Assembly: GCA_963422465.1 (NCBI GenBank)
Contig: OY730175.1
Span: forward strand, 806,001-870,000
Source of the DNA: Lichina pygmaea
Lineage: Eukaryota; Ascomycota; Lichinomycetes; Lichinales; Lichinaceae
Length of the DNA: 64,000 nt
Direction: 5' to 3'
The position numbers were made by a program, and so were the translations under genes. Numbering within the stretch: position 1 is the first letter of the stretch; every line of letters starts with the position of its first letter. This document shows, one piece after another, positions 45,741 to 55,970 of this stretch. Under the pieces are notes generated by a model. That model searched no databases. It was given only the letters and a program-made list of their open reading frames with translations, and was not told the origin of the DNA.

Positions 45741-45749
45741 TTTATATAG
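45741..45749 (-). promoter_or_regulatory. TATA-like element of the U2 gene
   Basis: TCTATATAAA on the minus strand about 50 bp upstream of the predicted U2 5' end. Confidence 0.45.
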
Positions 45750-46879
45750 ACGAAGGAGGGCATGGGGGGGTATCACACCGCCATACGTAAGCGGCCAGAG
45801 TGAGTCATCAGTGTTGGGCCACGCACGTGACTTCGAAATGTAAAGTGGTTGAACATGCACTGATAGTCACATGACCATAGGCATTCGTCGAGCTTACTCA
45901 TAGAGCCCAGCGCATGAGGAACGCTAATTGGCATGCCTACGCCAACAAAACATCAACATCGTGCTCTCTACAAATTGTTATACTTCAAACAGTTGGGTCT
46001 CTGGGCGCACCGACCTTGTTGTTATCACATACGGTACCGGTACCGGTACCGTAGTAAGTCATGCACCGTACCATAGAGCGGTAGGGTTAGCCCGAATGAC
46101 ATGAGACCGTCGTACGACGACGAGCACACAGGTGCCATCGTCCAGAAATGGTTCTAGCTGTGAACGAATGAAGTGTCTCCAAGGCCATCAAGAGCGCATC
46201 GAATCTAGTTCTGCAGCTACCGTAGCTATCTTCGTATATCCGAATGCACCTTGAAACTCAAGTTCAGGGGTCCGCCAGGAACCTCAGAAGCGTCACATAC
46301 AGTACGCAGTACGTAACTTAGCATTATAAGTCGGCCACTATGAACCAGTGAGACCTCGTTGCTAGGTCCGCAGCAGATATTCGTCATCCAAGTAAGGATT
46401 GAGACTGGTCACAGGAGTTGCTCGTCATCCACCTTAAAATCTAGAGTACACCCCCAGAAACTTGGAGCACCCCTATGTGGAACAATGTTCGATGGTGGTC
46501 TGCAAAAATCAAAAGCCGCGCCGAAAGACACCTACAGCCTCTTCTGTACACTTGAGTCGTTCTACTAGCTCGCTGTATCGCACGCTCTGAAGGGCAGCGG
46601 CCACTCGTCGCAGGACAAGACCCGACTGATAGACCACGAATACCAAGCTCACGCTAGACAAGTGTACCGAGGGCCCAACAGCCTCGGGCCGGAGATCCAC
46701 TCATATCGTGTCCTTTCCCACCGTCTCGAAGTGCCGCTGAAAGTGTGAGAAAGGAGTTAGACGGCCGCCTGCAGCTATTACCGGTTAAAGAAGCCAATAC
46801 TCACCACTCTCTTCGAATGCTTGCCCCACTAGCGACGAGTAGCCCTGCTCGCTGTTCCCGCCGACGGGAATTCTTTCTC
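45750..46879. other. intergenic between U2 and the 46.9-kb gene
   Basis: Includes a short GGTACC tandem at 46031-46050. The frame 46509-46700 (-) may belong to the 3' part of the neighbouring gene if it is spliced, but I cannot show it. Nothing else seen. Confidence 0.35.
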
Positions 46880-47818
46880 TCATTCCGGTCTGGTCGGGTC
46901 TTCACGTGGTAGTATCACTGTCTTGCCGCCAGCGCGAGCCTCCCATGCCTGACGAAGCCGGCTGAAGCCGCTTGGGCCTGTTCCAGCGCGGGGAGACGGA
47001 CCTGGCAGGACTCTTTTCTCGTCCCGCTGACCTTCCTCCTGAGCTTTGACTTTGGGAGCCTCGACGGAAGCGGGTTTGCCGACAACGTTAGCCTTGGGGC
47101 GATCTTCGAGCCCTCCAGCCGTGAGTTCCATGTGCTCGTGATCCTCACAGGCACGAGCACCTACGGTTTCATCTGCACGACGACTAGGCATCACATGCAC
47201 CGGCTGTATGCGTTCAGAGCGTGCAGGGTTGTAGGGTGGCACCACGGGCGCCATGGTTTCAAGTACCAAATCCCCGCCCGCGGAGACGTATGACGGTGGG
47301 GAAAGATGTGCTGATCCCTGTGGTTGGCTATCGAGGAAGGATCCCGAGTTGCTGTCACTCTCCGCCGCGTTGGTTGTCTCCTGATGGTAGAGGGTTGTCT
47401 CACCTGCGCCGGCGGAGATGTATGACGGTAGGAAAAGATGTGTTGGTGCCCGTATCCGGGTGCCGAGGAAGGACCCCGAATTGCTGTCACTCTCCGCCGC
47501 GCTCACCGTCTCCTGATGCTTGAGGATTGACGCATTTGCTACTAAAGCAGCATGGTTCCAAACGGCCTGGACGATGTCATCCGGCGTGGTGTCGGCGAAC
47601 TCTGGCGACTCGTCACCGCAAGATCGAAACGACACGCCGGGAGAAAATTCCGGGCTCATCCCGAATGATGATCCTCTCGTTGGAGTCGGGGCTGGTCTGA
47701 TGAAGCTGTCGGTAATGTCCACCTCTTCAAGAGCTTGCTTGAGGCTTCCGCCGCGGAGGCCGCGCCGGTCTATCTGAGATAGACGTGAAGGATTACCTTG
47801 TGGATATGGCGAGCTCAT
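46880..47818 (-). CDS. hypothetical protein with internal duplication
   Basis: The start at 47818 (MSSPYPQGNPSRLSQIDRRG) gives 312 residues; an upstream Met at 47953 is possible but less natural. No known domain. The middle holds two copies of a unit of about 43 residues (core HQETxxAAESDSNSGSFL ... HLxxPSYxSAG), encoded by a 129-bp tandem duplication at roughly 47262-47520. The C-terminal part is charged (DEKRVLPGPSPRAG, WEARAGGKTVILPRED). It is predicted hydrophilic, disordered and probably intracellular. No transmembrane or signal sequence. Function unknown. Confidence 0.6.
   Translation of the reverse strand: MSSPYPQGNPSRLSQIDRRGLRGGSLKQALEEVDITDSFIRPAPTPTRGSSFGMSPEFSPGVSFRSCGDESPEFADTTPDDIVQAVWNHAALVANASILKHQETVSAAESDSNSGSFLGTRIRAPTHLFLPSYISAGAGETTLYHQETTNAAESDSNSGSFLDSQPQGSAHLSPPSYVSAGGDLVLETMAPVVPPYNPARSERIQPVHVMPSRRADETVGARACEDHEHMELTAGGLEDRPKANVVGKPASVEAPKVKAQEEGQRDEKRVLPGPSPRAGTGPSGFSRLRQAWEARAGGKTVILPREDPTRPE
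47262..47520 (-). repeat. 129-bp tandem duplication in the hypothetical gene
   Basis: Two diverged copies, visible on the plus strand from the repeated CTCTCCGCCGC and TCTCCTGATG blocks 129-130 bp apart; in frame. Confidence 0.7.
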
Positions 47819-49006
47819 CGTGGCCCAGATCGGGTCGAAAGAACTGCTAGGTGAAATTAGGACAGTCTTGAAAGGGGCAAAAGATGAGAGGCGAATAACA
47901 GACATGTCATCGTGGGACGAGGGGACAACAGCCGGATATCGCCTAGCGTGCAAAGCGCTCCTGTGCAGTCCGGAAGAAGCCAGCAGACACTATGTCCTCC
48001 TCCTCCTCAGCTTCATGACGCATCAAGAGTTTTCCCACGTCCTTCTCACGGTCGGAAGAGGGGCACGTGCGCCTGTGAAGTTCAAATCTGATTATGAAAC
48101 AGGAAACCTTGCTCGAGCTACGAGCAGGCAATCTGACAAGCAGCTACATGCAGCTTAAGCAGGCAGCACGCTGATCTGGGAGCTTATCGGAAGGTATAAA
48201 GTAATATGCGTCCGGAGCAGCGGGAGGGGAGCAAAGAAACTTGTGTGCCATTCTTCATAAAGCTATGAAAACAGTTTCATCTTTCTGTGGTCTGGAATCA
48301 TCTAGCAAGTTATATATACGTGACTGTGATCGAGCCAAAGCAGACATGTTACTGGTGAGTGGCACGGAGATCCCGCAACAACTGGCAGAGTCGATGGAAG
48401 GCGCAATAGAACGAGTCCAGAGAGGGTTGCAGTCCGAAATGATGCTAGCAGAGAAGCCAGGGCAAAGGATCCAGTCTTCTTCTACTGGACCCAACTGAAG
48501 AAATCTGCCAAGATAGACAAGCATAGACGGCTTTGTTTTCCAATCACCATACTGCACGAGTTCAACAAGCATAAAGTCGGACATTCTGGAAGCAATCCGA
48601 TGTTGAGGATGAGCAGCTGGGAGAGCTGCCATTGTCCGTCAACTCTTTGGCGCATCAAGGGTTCCATAGTCCTGACACCCTATCGCTCATAGGATTCAGA
48701 ATCGGCCAGATGAGCTGACGTTGACGCAATGCGAGGCAGTTGGAGTGAAACCTCCTCCCATGCATGGCCAAAGGCAACATCTATAACAAGGTGTGTATGA
48801 AGTAGGCAGCTCCTGTAAGCCTTTTCTCTTTACGTGTAGCCGCTTTGAAGTGTCAGAGAACGTCCAGCACGTTACTGCACGGTAGCATAATTCTGTACTC
48901 CCAAAGTCCCGTGACTCCGTACCTACGTACCGTACGAGGTACGGTACGTAATGTAGTGTGGGGTGCCGAAAATCTACTCACCCCATATCTGACCGCTTCG
49001 CTCCTA
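47819..49006. other. intergenic, 1.2 kb, upstream of the pogo-like element
   Basis: Frames at 47820-48158 (+) and 48255-48632 (-) are short and unlike known proteins. A TACGTACCGTACGAGGTACG palindromic patch lies at 48920-48945. Nothing supportable as a gene. Confidence 0.35.
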
Positions 49007-49145
49007 CCCGTGCCGAGGAGGTACTCTCGTACCACCCACTCTCTTCGCAAGCTTCAGTCGGGACACCTTTACTTTGTAAAGGTGTCTATCACCAGGACGC
49101 GACCACGGCGACGTATCACCGGGACGCGATGTTTTTGTCGTGATC
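49007..49145 (+). repeat. left terminal inverted repeat of the pogo-like element
   Basis: Pairs with 50050-50182. It includes the inner palindrome GACACCTTTACTTTGTAAAGGTGTC and a short extra segment of about 28 bp absent from the right arm. Confidence 0.8.
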
Positions 49146-49380
49146 AAGTCCACAATCTTCAAACCACCATAACTTCTCCACATCATAGCCAAATTATCCA
49201 CTGAGACTGGGACTTAAATCCAGAATACTATAGATAGCATCCTAACATGTGAGAAGTTCACAGTCTGAAAACTGGCTGAAGAATTCAACGTCTCCTGACA
49301 TCAACTCCAGAACCGCCTCGATGGCACCCCCTCTTGCCACGACATCATTCCTGTCAACAGGAAGCTCTCTGTCACTGAAA

Positions 49381-49805
49381 AGCTTGCTGTCTGTTGGTAC
49401 ATTGATAGACTCGACAAGCTAGGAATATGTGCAAGACCACCAATGCTTCACAACACTGCCAATGTGATCCTTTCTCAGGGCTATACTGGAGATACCCCCC
49501 CACCTACCATTGGTACTCTATGGGTCTATAGGTTTCTGGAACGTCACCCAGAATACTCTTTCTAGAAGCAGAAGGTAGCAAAGCAAGCTGCTATAGCTGT
49601 GGCAAAGGAAGAGCGTGCTCAGGCAAAGAAAGCAGAGCAGGTAGCCAAGCAGGCAGCCAAGCAGGCAGCAAAGGCTATGGTGGCAGAAGAGCGTGCTTGG
49701 GCAAAGGAAGCCAAAGTGGCGCGAGGCAAAGCCACGATGGCAGGTGTTGCAATTGCAACCACGATCCACCAACACCACAATGCTCCGAACAACATGACAA
49801 GCTAA
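49381..49805 (+). pseudogene. remnant pogo-type transposase (N-terminal HTH plus C-terminal tail)
   Basis: Open except for one TAG at 49563-49565. The N-terminal Tc5/CENP-B-like HTH block and the charged C-terminal tail are retained and the catalytic domain is lost. Confidence 0.7.
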
Positions 49806-50049
49806 TATCCGATAGATGAAGTGGTCTAGAATCAGATGGGCAAATAATAATTACTATTTGGTCATTGTTCTACAAAGTTATAGGTGTTTGAAGTGTTCGT
49901 TGTCGAGTGTCTGTTTTTGATCTAGCAGCTGTGGTAGTTTCTCAGCAACGTTATAAAAATCAGTAGACTTCTAAAATCTCAAGTATTATACTACAGAAGT
50001 AGGGGATTCAGATAAGCCGCTTACTTTTTGATTTAGTCGTGGTGTTGCG

Positions 50050-50182
50050 GAGTTATAGGACTGCGGACTCGATCGTGACAAAAACGTCGCGTCCCGGTGA
50101 TAGACACCTTTACGAAGTAAAGGTGTCCCGACCGAAGCTTGCGAAGAGACTGGGTGGTACGAGAGTACCTCCTCGGCACGGG
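50050..50182 (-). repeat. right terminal inverted repeat of the pogo-like element
   Basis: Inverted copy of 49007-49145, with few mismatches over the outer 90 bp. Confidence 0.8.
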
Positions 50183-50492
50183 TAGTGCGATGTACTTCCG
50201 TAGAACAAGTCTGACTGTGCGGAGTACTCTATATACGCGTACCGAGTACATACTGTATGTAGTCCAATGGCCAAGCTACGTACTATTGCTAGTCAACTGA
50301 GCGATCACGTACTTTAACCAGGGGGCTGCGTACTCGTACAGTAGACTTCACTATACCGTTACTGGAGTTTTGATCACGTGCTCTATACCAAGACATTCGC
50401 AGTACGGAGGTAGTTGCACCTTACCGGACCTCTCCGGAGCTGTTCACCGTCGAGTCTACCCAGATATGTGACGAAACAGACGTCACCTTACA
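50183..50492. other. promoter region of the FAM32A-like gene
   Basis: About 310 bp with GTACGGAGTACTC-type palindromes at 50200-50260; no gene. Confidence 0.35.
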
Positions 50493-50987
50493 ATGGGTGG
50501 GGACCTATATACGACTGCTGGAGGCAGTCTCAAGCTCAAGGGTGTTGCGGGATCTAAAGTAGAGAAGAGGAAGAGGAAGAAAAAGAAGGTAGAGAGCGAG
50601 GCTCCGGATGAAGGAAAGGCAGACGCCGCCAGCTCTCGTGAAGCACAAGACGATGCCAGCGCACTCAGTGCGGTGGAAGATGTCTCCCCAGGCTTGGACG
50701 CCGATTCGGGCAAGACGGAGGCGGAGCGGCGGCATGAAGACCTGAGACGACAGCGGGTATGCTCAGGTACCTAGAGATAGCACCGAATGCATGCTTACGG
50801 CTGAGTTGTACAGCTCCTTGAGCGTGTCAAGAAGGAGGGTGTGAAGACACACAAAGAACGGGTTGAGGAGCTAAATAAGTATCTGTCCACCCTGAGCGAG
50901 CATCACGATATGTAAGTATTTCTGGCCAAGTTCTTGTTGTTGCATCCTCAGCTGATCATGGACAGGCCACGTATTGGACCAGGCTAG
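50493..50987 (+). CDS. FAM32A-like protein (DUF1754)
   Basis: Exons 50493-50756, 50814-50911 and 50966-50987 give 127 residues. Family features: GGSLKLKGV near the N-terminus, a Lys-rich run (KRKRKKKK), TEAERRHEDLRRQRLLERVK, KTHKERVEELNKYLSTLSEH and the invariant end HDMPRIGPG. FAM32A-type proteins are nuclear and human FAM32A has been seen in late spliceosomes promoting exon ligation; a conserved role here is inferred. Introns are 57 and 54 bp. The last exon codes only six complete residues. The gene is tandem with the helicase 366 bp downstream. Confidence 0.93.
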
Positions 50988-51353
50988 CCTTTCAGCTCGA
51001 CACCGGCTCTTCGGTTACGGAATTGAGTTGCTTTGTAGCAGCATGGATTTTGGGAGTCTACCAGGCGATCAGCAAAGGGTATCGTTGCGTCGTCGTGTCC
51101 ATGTTTCGACAGCATCAAGGGCTTTTTACACCCATGCCAGTATCTTGAAGTTACAAACACAGCCCCTTAAACCTTCGCCATCCATGTTGCGTCTTTTAGT
51201 TGTCCTATCGGCGGTAGTAAGAGGCACTCAATGATTGTAGGTCCAGTAACAATGTTCAAGTCTGTCTGGAATCCGGACGCCTTGACCGCCTAATTTCTGC
51301 ATCGCAACTGCAAACGCCGTTAGTTGGGCCTGAACCTAACCATCTCGCAAAGC
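50988..51353. other. intergenic between FAM32A-like and helicase genes
   Basis: About 365 bp; 3' flank and helicase promoter, no notable element. Confidence 0.35.
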
Positions 51354-54221
51354 ATGGCCTACGACGACATTTCCAGTTTCGCAAAAGCTCAATTATTCCT
51401 TCTGAAGACGGAACTGGATGCGGAAGTTGCAGAAACATCTCTACTGACGTCCCGGTCATCGCCAGCGGCGCTCCAACGCGCTGGGCTGGCGATTACCAAC
51501 CTTTCAGTGACCTCTCAACGGACGGGCCTCGGAGGGAGGGCTGTTATCGAGCTCGAACCCGATGCCGCGATTGGGGAGGGGAAGGTCCAGGAGCATGGCA
51601 TCCGCACCGGAGACATCGTCACCGTACAAGAACAGACGCCAGGCACTACAAAGAAGAAAGGGAAGGCTGATGATAAGACGGTCACTGGAGTGGTCACCCG
51701 GTCCAAGGGCTCTCGTATCTCCGTTGCGCTGAACGAGGGCGAACAAGATGTCCCGTCCAAGAGACTATGGGTGTCAGTACGCAGTCGATGCTGGTAGAAG
51801 CAAGCACTAATGCCCCTGCAGAGTCAAGATGGCCAATGATGTCACGTTCAAGAGGTGCGCTACTCCATCGACAGCCGCTGAGGAGATCTCCTATTCACCA
51901 GGCTCATAGGATGAATCAGGTCATGACCAAGCTTGGAGACCTCTCCGCTCCCCAATATACATCGCTCATGCTCACCCTTTTCGGACATACTCCGCCGTCC
52001 TTAGGAAGCTCGGCTGAGGAGGCGAACAGCCCTCAGGGGCCATCTATAGAATTCTTGGACCCTACCTTGAATACATCGCAAAAGAATGCCATCAGGTTCG
52101 CTTTGGATTCCGCAGAAGTCGCCTTGATCCACGGTCCCCCCGGTGTGAGCCTGCTGTCATTGTCCTAGGGTACCTCGAGCCACCTAACGTCAATAGACTG
52201 GAAAGACTCATACGCTGATCGAGCTGGCCCGACAACTGCTCCTGCGAGATCAGCGGCTTCTAATCTGTGGCCCCTCCAACATCTCTGTGGACAACATTGT
52301 CGAGCGGCTTGCGACGCACAAGGTGTCGATGGTCCGGCTGGGTCATCCGGCGCGGCTCCTCCCTTCGGTGTTGGATCATTCTCTGGACGTCCTTCTGTAC
52401 AGCTCGGATGCGGCGGCCATCGTTCGAGACATACGGACGGAGATGGACAACAAGCAAGCCAGCATCCGAAAGACAAAGTCCGGGAAAGAGCGCCGTGTCA
52501 TCTACGACGAAATGAAAGAGCTACGGAAGGAGTATCGCGCGCGAGAGAAGAGATGTCTGACTACGTTGATCAGCAGCTGCAAGGTGGTCCTTGCCACACT
52601 CCATGGAGCGGGGGGCAGTCAGCTTAAAGATCAGCATTTCGATGTCGTCATCGTGGACGAAGCCAGCCAGGCCCTAGAAGCGCAATGCTGGGTGCCTTTG
52701 TTCTCGGCCAGCAAGGTCGTCTTGGCTGGAGATCACCTTCAGCTGCCGCCAACCATCAAGTCCCTGAACTCGAAGGCCAAGAAAGCGGATAAAAAGGAGG
52801 AGGGGGACAGTCTCACGAAGCTCACGCTAGAAACGACTCTCTTCGACCGGATACTAGCGCTCTACGGCGACAGGGTCAAACGGATGCTGACGACGCAGTA
52901 CCGCATGCACGAGAGGATCATGAGGCTTCCCTCGGACGAGCTGTACGAAGGCAAACTGATGGCGGCGGAGGGGGTCGAAGCACGGCTCCTGAGCGAGCTG
53001 CCCTACGGTGTCGAAGAGACGGACGACACAAAGGAGCCGCTCGTCTTCTGGGACACCCAAGGCGGCGACTTCCCCGAGACGACCGAGGACGAGAGCGGCG
53101 ACGGCCCGCCGACGAAGGGATCGATCCTGGGCGACAGCAAGAGCAACGCGATGGAGGCGGCCCTCGTGAGACTGCACCTGCGCAAGCTTGTCCAAGCCGG
53201 TGTGCGCGCCGAAGACATTGCCGTCATCACACCTTACAACGCTCAGGTATTTCTTTTTTCTTCTTCTTTCTCTCTTTCTTCCTTCATTCTTTCCCCCCCC
53301 TTTCTCGACCAACGTACGAAGTTCCATCGTCGTGACGAAAGGCTTCCCCTCTCGTCTTCTTCCTTACCCCCTTAAATCCCACCCCACTTATCCATATCAA
53401 ACACTAATATACTGACCGCAACCAAACTCTTCTTGCCTCGGTCTCGCCCTCCTCTCCCCATAGCTCGCGCTACTGGCACGCTCCCTCAAGGAAGCCTTTC
53501 CTACGCTGGAACTAGGCAGCGTCGACGGCTTCCAGGGCCGGGAGAAAGAAGCCATCATCTTGAGTCTCGTGCGGAGCAACGGCGACGGCGAAGTCGGCTT
53601 CTTGGGCGATAAACGACGCTTGAACGGTCAGTTTCCCCCTGTATACGTGCTCTCGGTTTATGTTCTCTCGGGTTGTTTTGACTGGGGTCATGTTCTATTG
53701 GGTCGTGCTTTCTCGGTTTCTGTCCTCTTAATTTGCCTATACCTTACGTTGCTTTGCCTCCCCTCGTCTTGGAGCGTTGGCTGCAAGGCGATTTTTTGAT
53801 GCCCTCCATCTAGTGGCCATGACCAGACCCAAACGCCACCTGTGCGTTATCGGCGACTCGGAGACTATTGTTGGCAGGTATGTTCCCGCTGTCCAATCTT
53901 CCCCCCACCCCCTTTATCCCCTCCCCGCAAACAGTTCTTAGTACCACTACGGGCCCACGGGCCTCGTTGAAAAGTGACCAGCGACCATCGCCATTTATCC
54001 ATCCCTCCATCCCTCCATCTGTCTATCAGTCCATCCATCCGCACAGACACACAGACACAAACTCTACGAGTATACGTTAGAGATTATTTCTGACACCACA
54101 GCCTCCGCGTATCTCCGCCTTTCTCAGCGGCAACGTTTTCCTGAAGCGATGGATGACCTTCTTGGAAGAGCATGCCGACCTGCGCTATCCCAACGTGGCC
54201 GAACTGTCGACGGTGGAGTGA
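51354..54221 (+). CDS. hcs1: SF1 DNA helicase, HCS1/IGHMBP2 type (UPF1-like)
   Basis: Seven exons: 51354-51772, 51822-51854, 51910-52144, 52197-53246, 53464-53626, 53814-53877 and 54128-54221; 685 residues, close to yeast Hcs1. Such 5'-3' helicases associate with DNA polymerase alpha in yeast. Motifs: N-terminal [19 protein letters not shown], Walker A HGPPGTGKT assembled across intron 3, Q-like [12 protein letters not shown], motif [13 protein letters not shown], motif [14 protein letters not shown], motif IV region QYRMHERIM, motif [21 protein letters not shown] and motif [18 protein letters not shown]. The C-terminal [20 protein letters not shown] is typical. No R3H or AN1 domain follows, unlike animal IGHMBP2. 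Introns 4-6 are long for this gene (187-250 bp) and pyrimidine-rich. Confidence 0.95.
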
Positions 54222-54539
54222 AATATGATGATCACGTAGGGACTCGAACCTTTGTCCTGTCTCCAAAGAGTTTTTGTTTTTCTCTCCTTGGACCGAGACG
54301 AGTGAGCTCTCTCTTGGATCGGGTCGAGTCGGGTTAGGTCAGGTCAGGTCGCGTCGGGGCGGGTTGATGGCGCTTCTCCAAGCGTCGAACAGCTCGTGGC
54401 CGCAAGTCTCCAAAATTCCATAGTTCTGGAGGTCCGATCCTCGTCTACGCCTTTTGCTAGGGGGGGAGAGAGTCCCTTGATGGGGTTTCCACCCTCCGGG
54501 ATAGGGATCAACCCTCCCTTTGCAACAAAAAATTTACGG
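54222..54539. other. intergenic between helicase and broken secreted gene (convergent)
   Basis: GGTCGGGTC-type short repeats at 54310-54360; a tRNA-like T-loop at 54246-54258 was examined and rejected. No gene. Confidence 0.4.
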
Positions 54540-54854
54540 TCAATGGCCCAAAAGAAGCGGACGTGGTGCTGCGTGTGGTACCTTGCCGCGCATTCCCAGC
54601 GGCGGGTGCTTCTTCGGATCAAAGTACTTCGTGAAAAGCCGCGTGACCGACATCTCATTGCGGCCCGAGTCCCCCTGCTCGCCTGGAGATTCGGATGGCC
54701 ACCACAGCTCCCGAAACTCTTTAGCAGTGGTTGGCCATCTGCTTTCCGCTCCAATGCCGAGGTCACGACAGCACTCATGGTAGAAGTAATCGGCCTTTTT
54801 CTCGAGGGGAGCGTTCGGGCCGTCTTCAAATGGGCGGGGAGGGTTCTCCTTCAG
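54540..54854 (-). pseudogene. downstream continuation of the interrupted secreted gene
   Basis: The same reading frame as the upstream exon after the TAG, open for 104 codons to a TGA at 54540-54542. It includes RNEMSVTRLFTKYFDPKKHP and a possible donor GTACCA at 54577-54581, so a further intron might exist. Confidence 0.5.
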
Positions 54855-55456
54855 CTACTCGTGTAGACATGGAGGGAACTTGGTCAGCCCGCGCCTAAGG
54901 TATTGTGCTGTGATGCACTGTATTCGGTGGGCAAGGGTGGCTAGGTCAGGACGGAAGACCTACCTTTCGTCTAATACAATTCTCCAGCTGGATGCCGTCC
55001 GGATCGTCATCCTTCAGGAGCAAGTGCCAACGTGCGGCTTTCTCGACCCAGTGTTGTCCCTCAATTGGAGGGCCATTACCCTCTATAACGCCAGCAATTG
55101 GCTTTCGCTTTTGCGGTTCCGGCCTTTCTCCAGATACCGCTTGAGCATCTTGATTTGATATCATCCCGACGTCCAAGTTAGAACGACGCAAGGAGAGGGA
55201 GAGAGGGGGGAGAGGGCAAGATCTTACCGCGGCGACGCCTATCTAAGTTGCGGCTCTCAGGGCGTGCGAAATGAATGGCAAGCTCCGTTGCGACCGCCGC
55301 AATACCAAGCGTCGTGACCCAGTTCTTCATCTCATCAGGGGCCTTTGACGGCCGTTTCGAGCTCTGCAGGTCCGGCGGGTCCGCCGAGTTTTGTGGCAGC
55401 GAAGCTACGATGCCTGTCATCGAAAGCAGTCCCGTCAACACCGCGAGGACGCGCAT
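54855..55456 (-). CDS. secreted hypothetical protein, truncated by an in-frame TAG
   Basis: Minus-strand exons 55228-55456, 54964-55148 and 54855-54917 give 158 residues ending at a TAG (54855-54857). A signal peptide (MRVLAVLTGLLSMTGIVA, cleaved near SLPQ) is followed by a hydrophilic secreted-looking protein: NWVTTLGIAAVATELAIHFA, HWVEKAARWHLLLKDDDPDG, IQLENCIRRKCITAQYLRRG, and TKFPPCLHE before the stop. The frame continues downstream to 54540 with strong coding character (LKENPPRPFEDGPNAPLEKK, ADYFYHECCRDLGIG), so a longer protein of about 260 residues seems to have been interrupted, either in nature or by a base-call error. Function unknown; no domain recognised. Confidence 0.65.
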
Positions 55457-55580
55457 CGCTGCCAATTCCGCTCGTCGTGGTCGTCCCTCCGTTGGTGGCC
55501 GTAGTCTTCTCCTTGTGATGTCGCCGACGACGATCGCGTCACGGCCAGCAAGGGAACCCCATCTCTTTTGAATAGTTAGC

Positions 55581-55970
55581 CTAGTAATACGTACTCAATA
55601 TGGCTCGCGCGGCTGCCTCAGATACGACATCAAAATCGACCGGAGCGTCCATCGACTCAGATTCATCCAGACCTCGAGCAATGCCAGACACAGCCAGTTC
55701 GGTAGAGTACTCGTACTCGTACTGCCCACAGCCGCCGAGGAGATCATCGATGACCTGGTGTACTCCCATACTTTCGTATTAGCACATACAGTACGTAAAG
55801 GATCCAACATCGTGAACCCGACATTGTGCCCACGCTGATCACCTAGGCACATGCTGGGCTTTGATACCTATGAGCATGCGAGGCGCACATACCTGCACCT
55901 CCCCATTCCGATGATCAGCGTCAAATAGGAAGTGGGTTCTCCCGTTGATCTGTTGGTACTCCAAGAACAT
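55581..55970 (-). CDS. predicted 83-residue hypothetical protein
   Basis: Minus-strand exons 55893-55970 and 55581-55754 join in phase 0 across a 138-bp GT-AG intron, giving MFLEYQQINGRTHFLFDADH, RNGEVQVIDDLLGGCGQYEY and DAPVDFDVVSEAAARAIL before the stop. Both exons have plausible coding composition, and the join is the only one that keeps the frame open. A TATA-like TATAGTATATC lies just upstream of the ATG. I know no family for it and the model rests on codon-frame logic alone. Not a secreted protein; no transmembrane segment. Confidence 0.4.

Larger units (their letters stand above)
49007..50182 (+). mobile_element. internally deleted Fot1/pogo-like DNA transposon
   Basis: Long terminal inverted repeats begin CCCGTGCCGAGGAGGTACTC at 49007 and, inverted, end at 50182, each flanked by TA, the target duplicated by Tc1/mariner-pogo elements. 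The arms match over about 130 bp, the left one carrying an extra of about 28 bp. Inside, about 49381-49562 encodes an N-terminal pogo transposase HTH region (KLAVCWYIDRLDKLGICARP, then LWVYRFLERHPEYSF), closed by a TAG at 49563. It jumps directly to the Lys/Ala/Glu-rich C-terminal tail (AKEERAQAKKAEQVAKQAAK) ending near 49805. The DDE catalytic core is missing, so the element, about 1.2 kb against roughly 2 kb for full elements, is non-autonomous. Confidence 0.82.

Noticed and set aside
54240-54262. Possible tRNA T-arm (GGTTCGAGTCCC on the minus strand)
   Set aside because: The flanking stem does not pair and no matching acceptor, D-arm or anticodon arm is found upstream.
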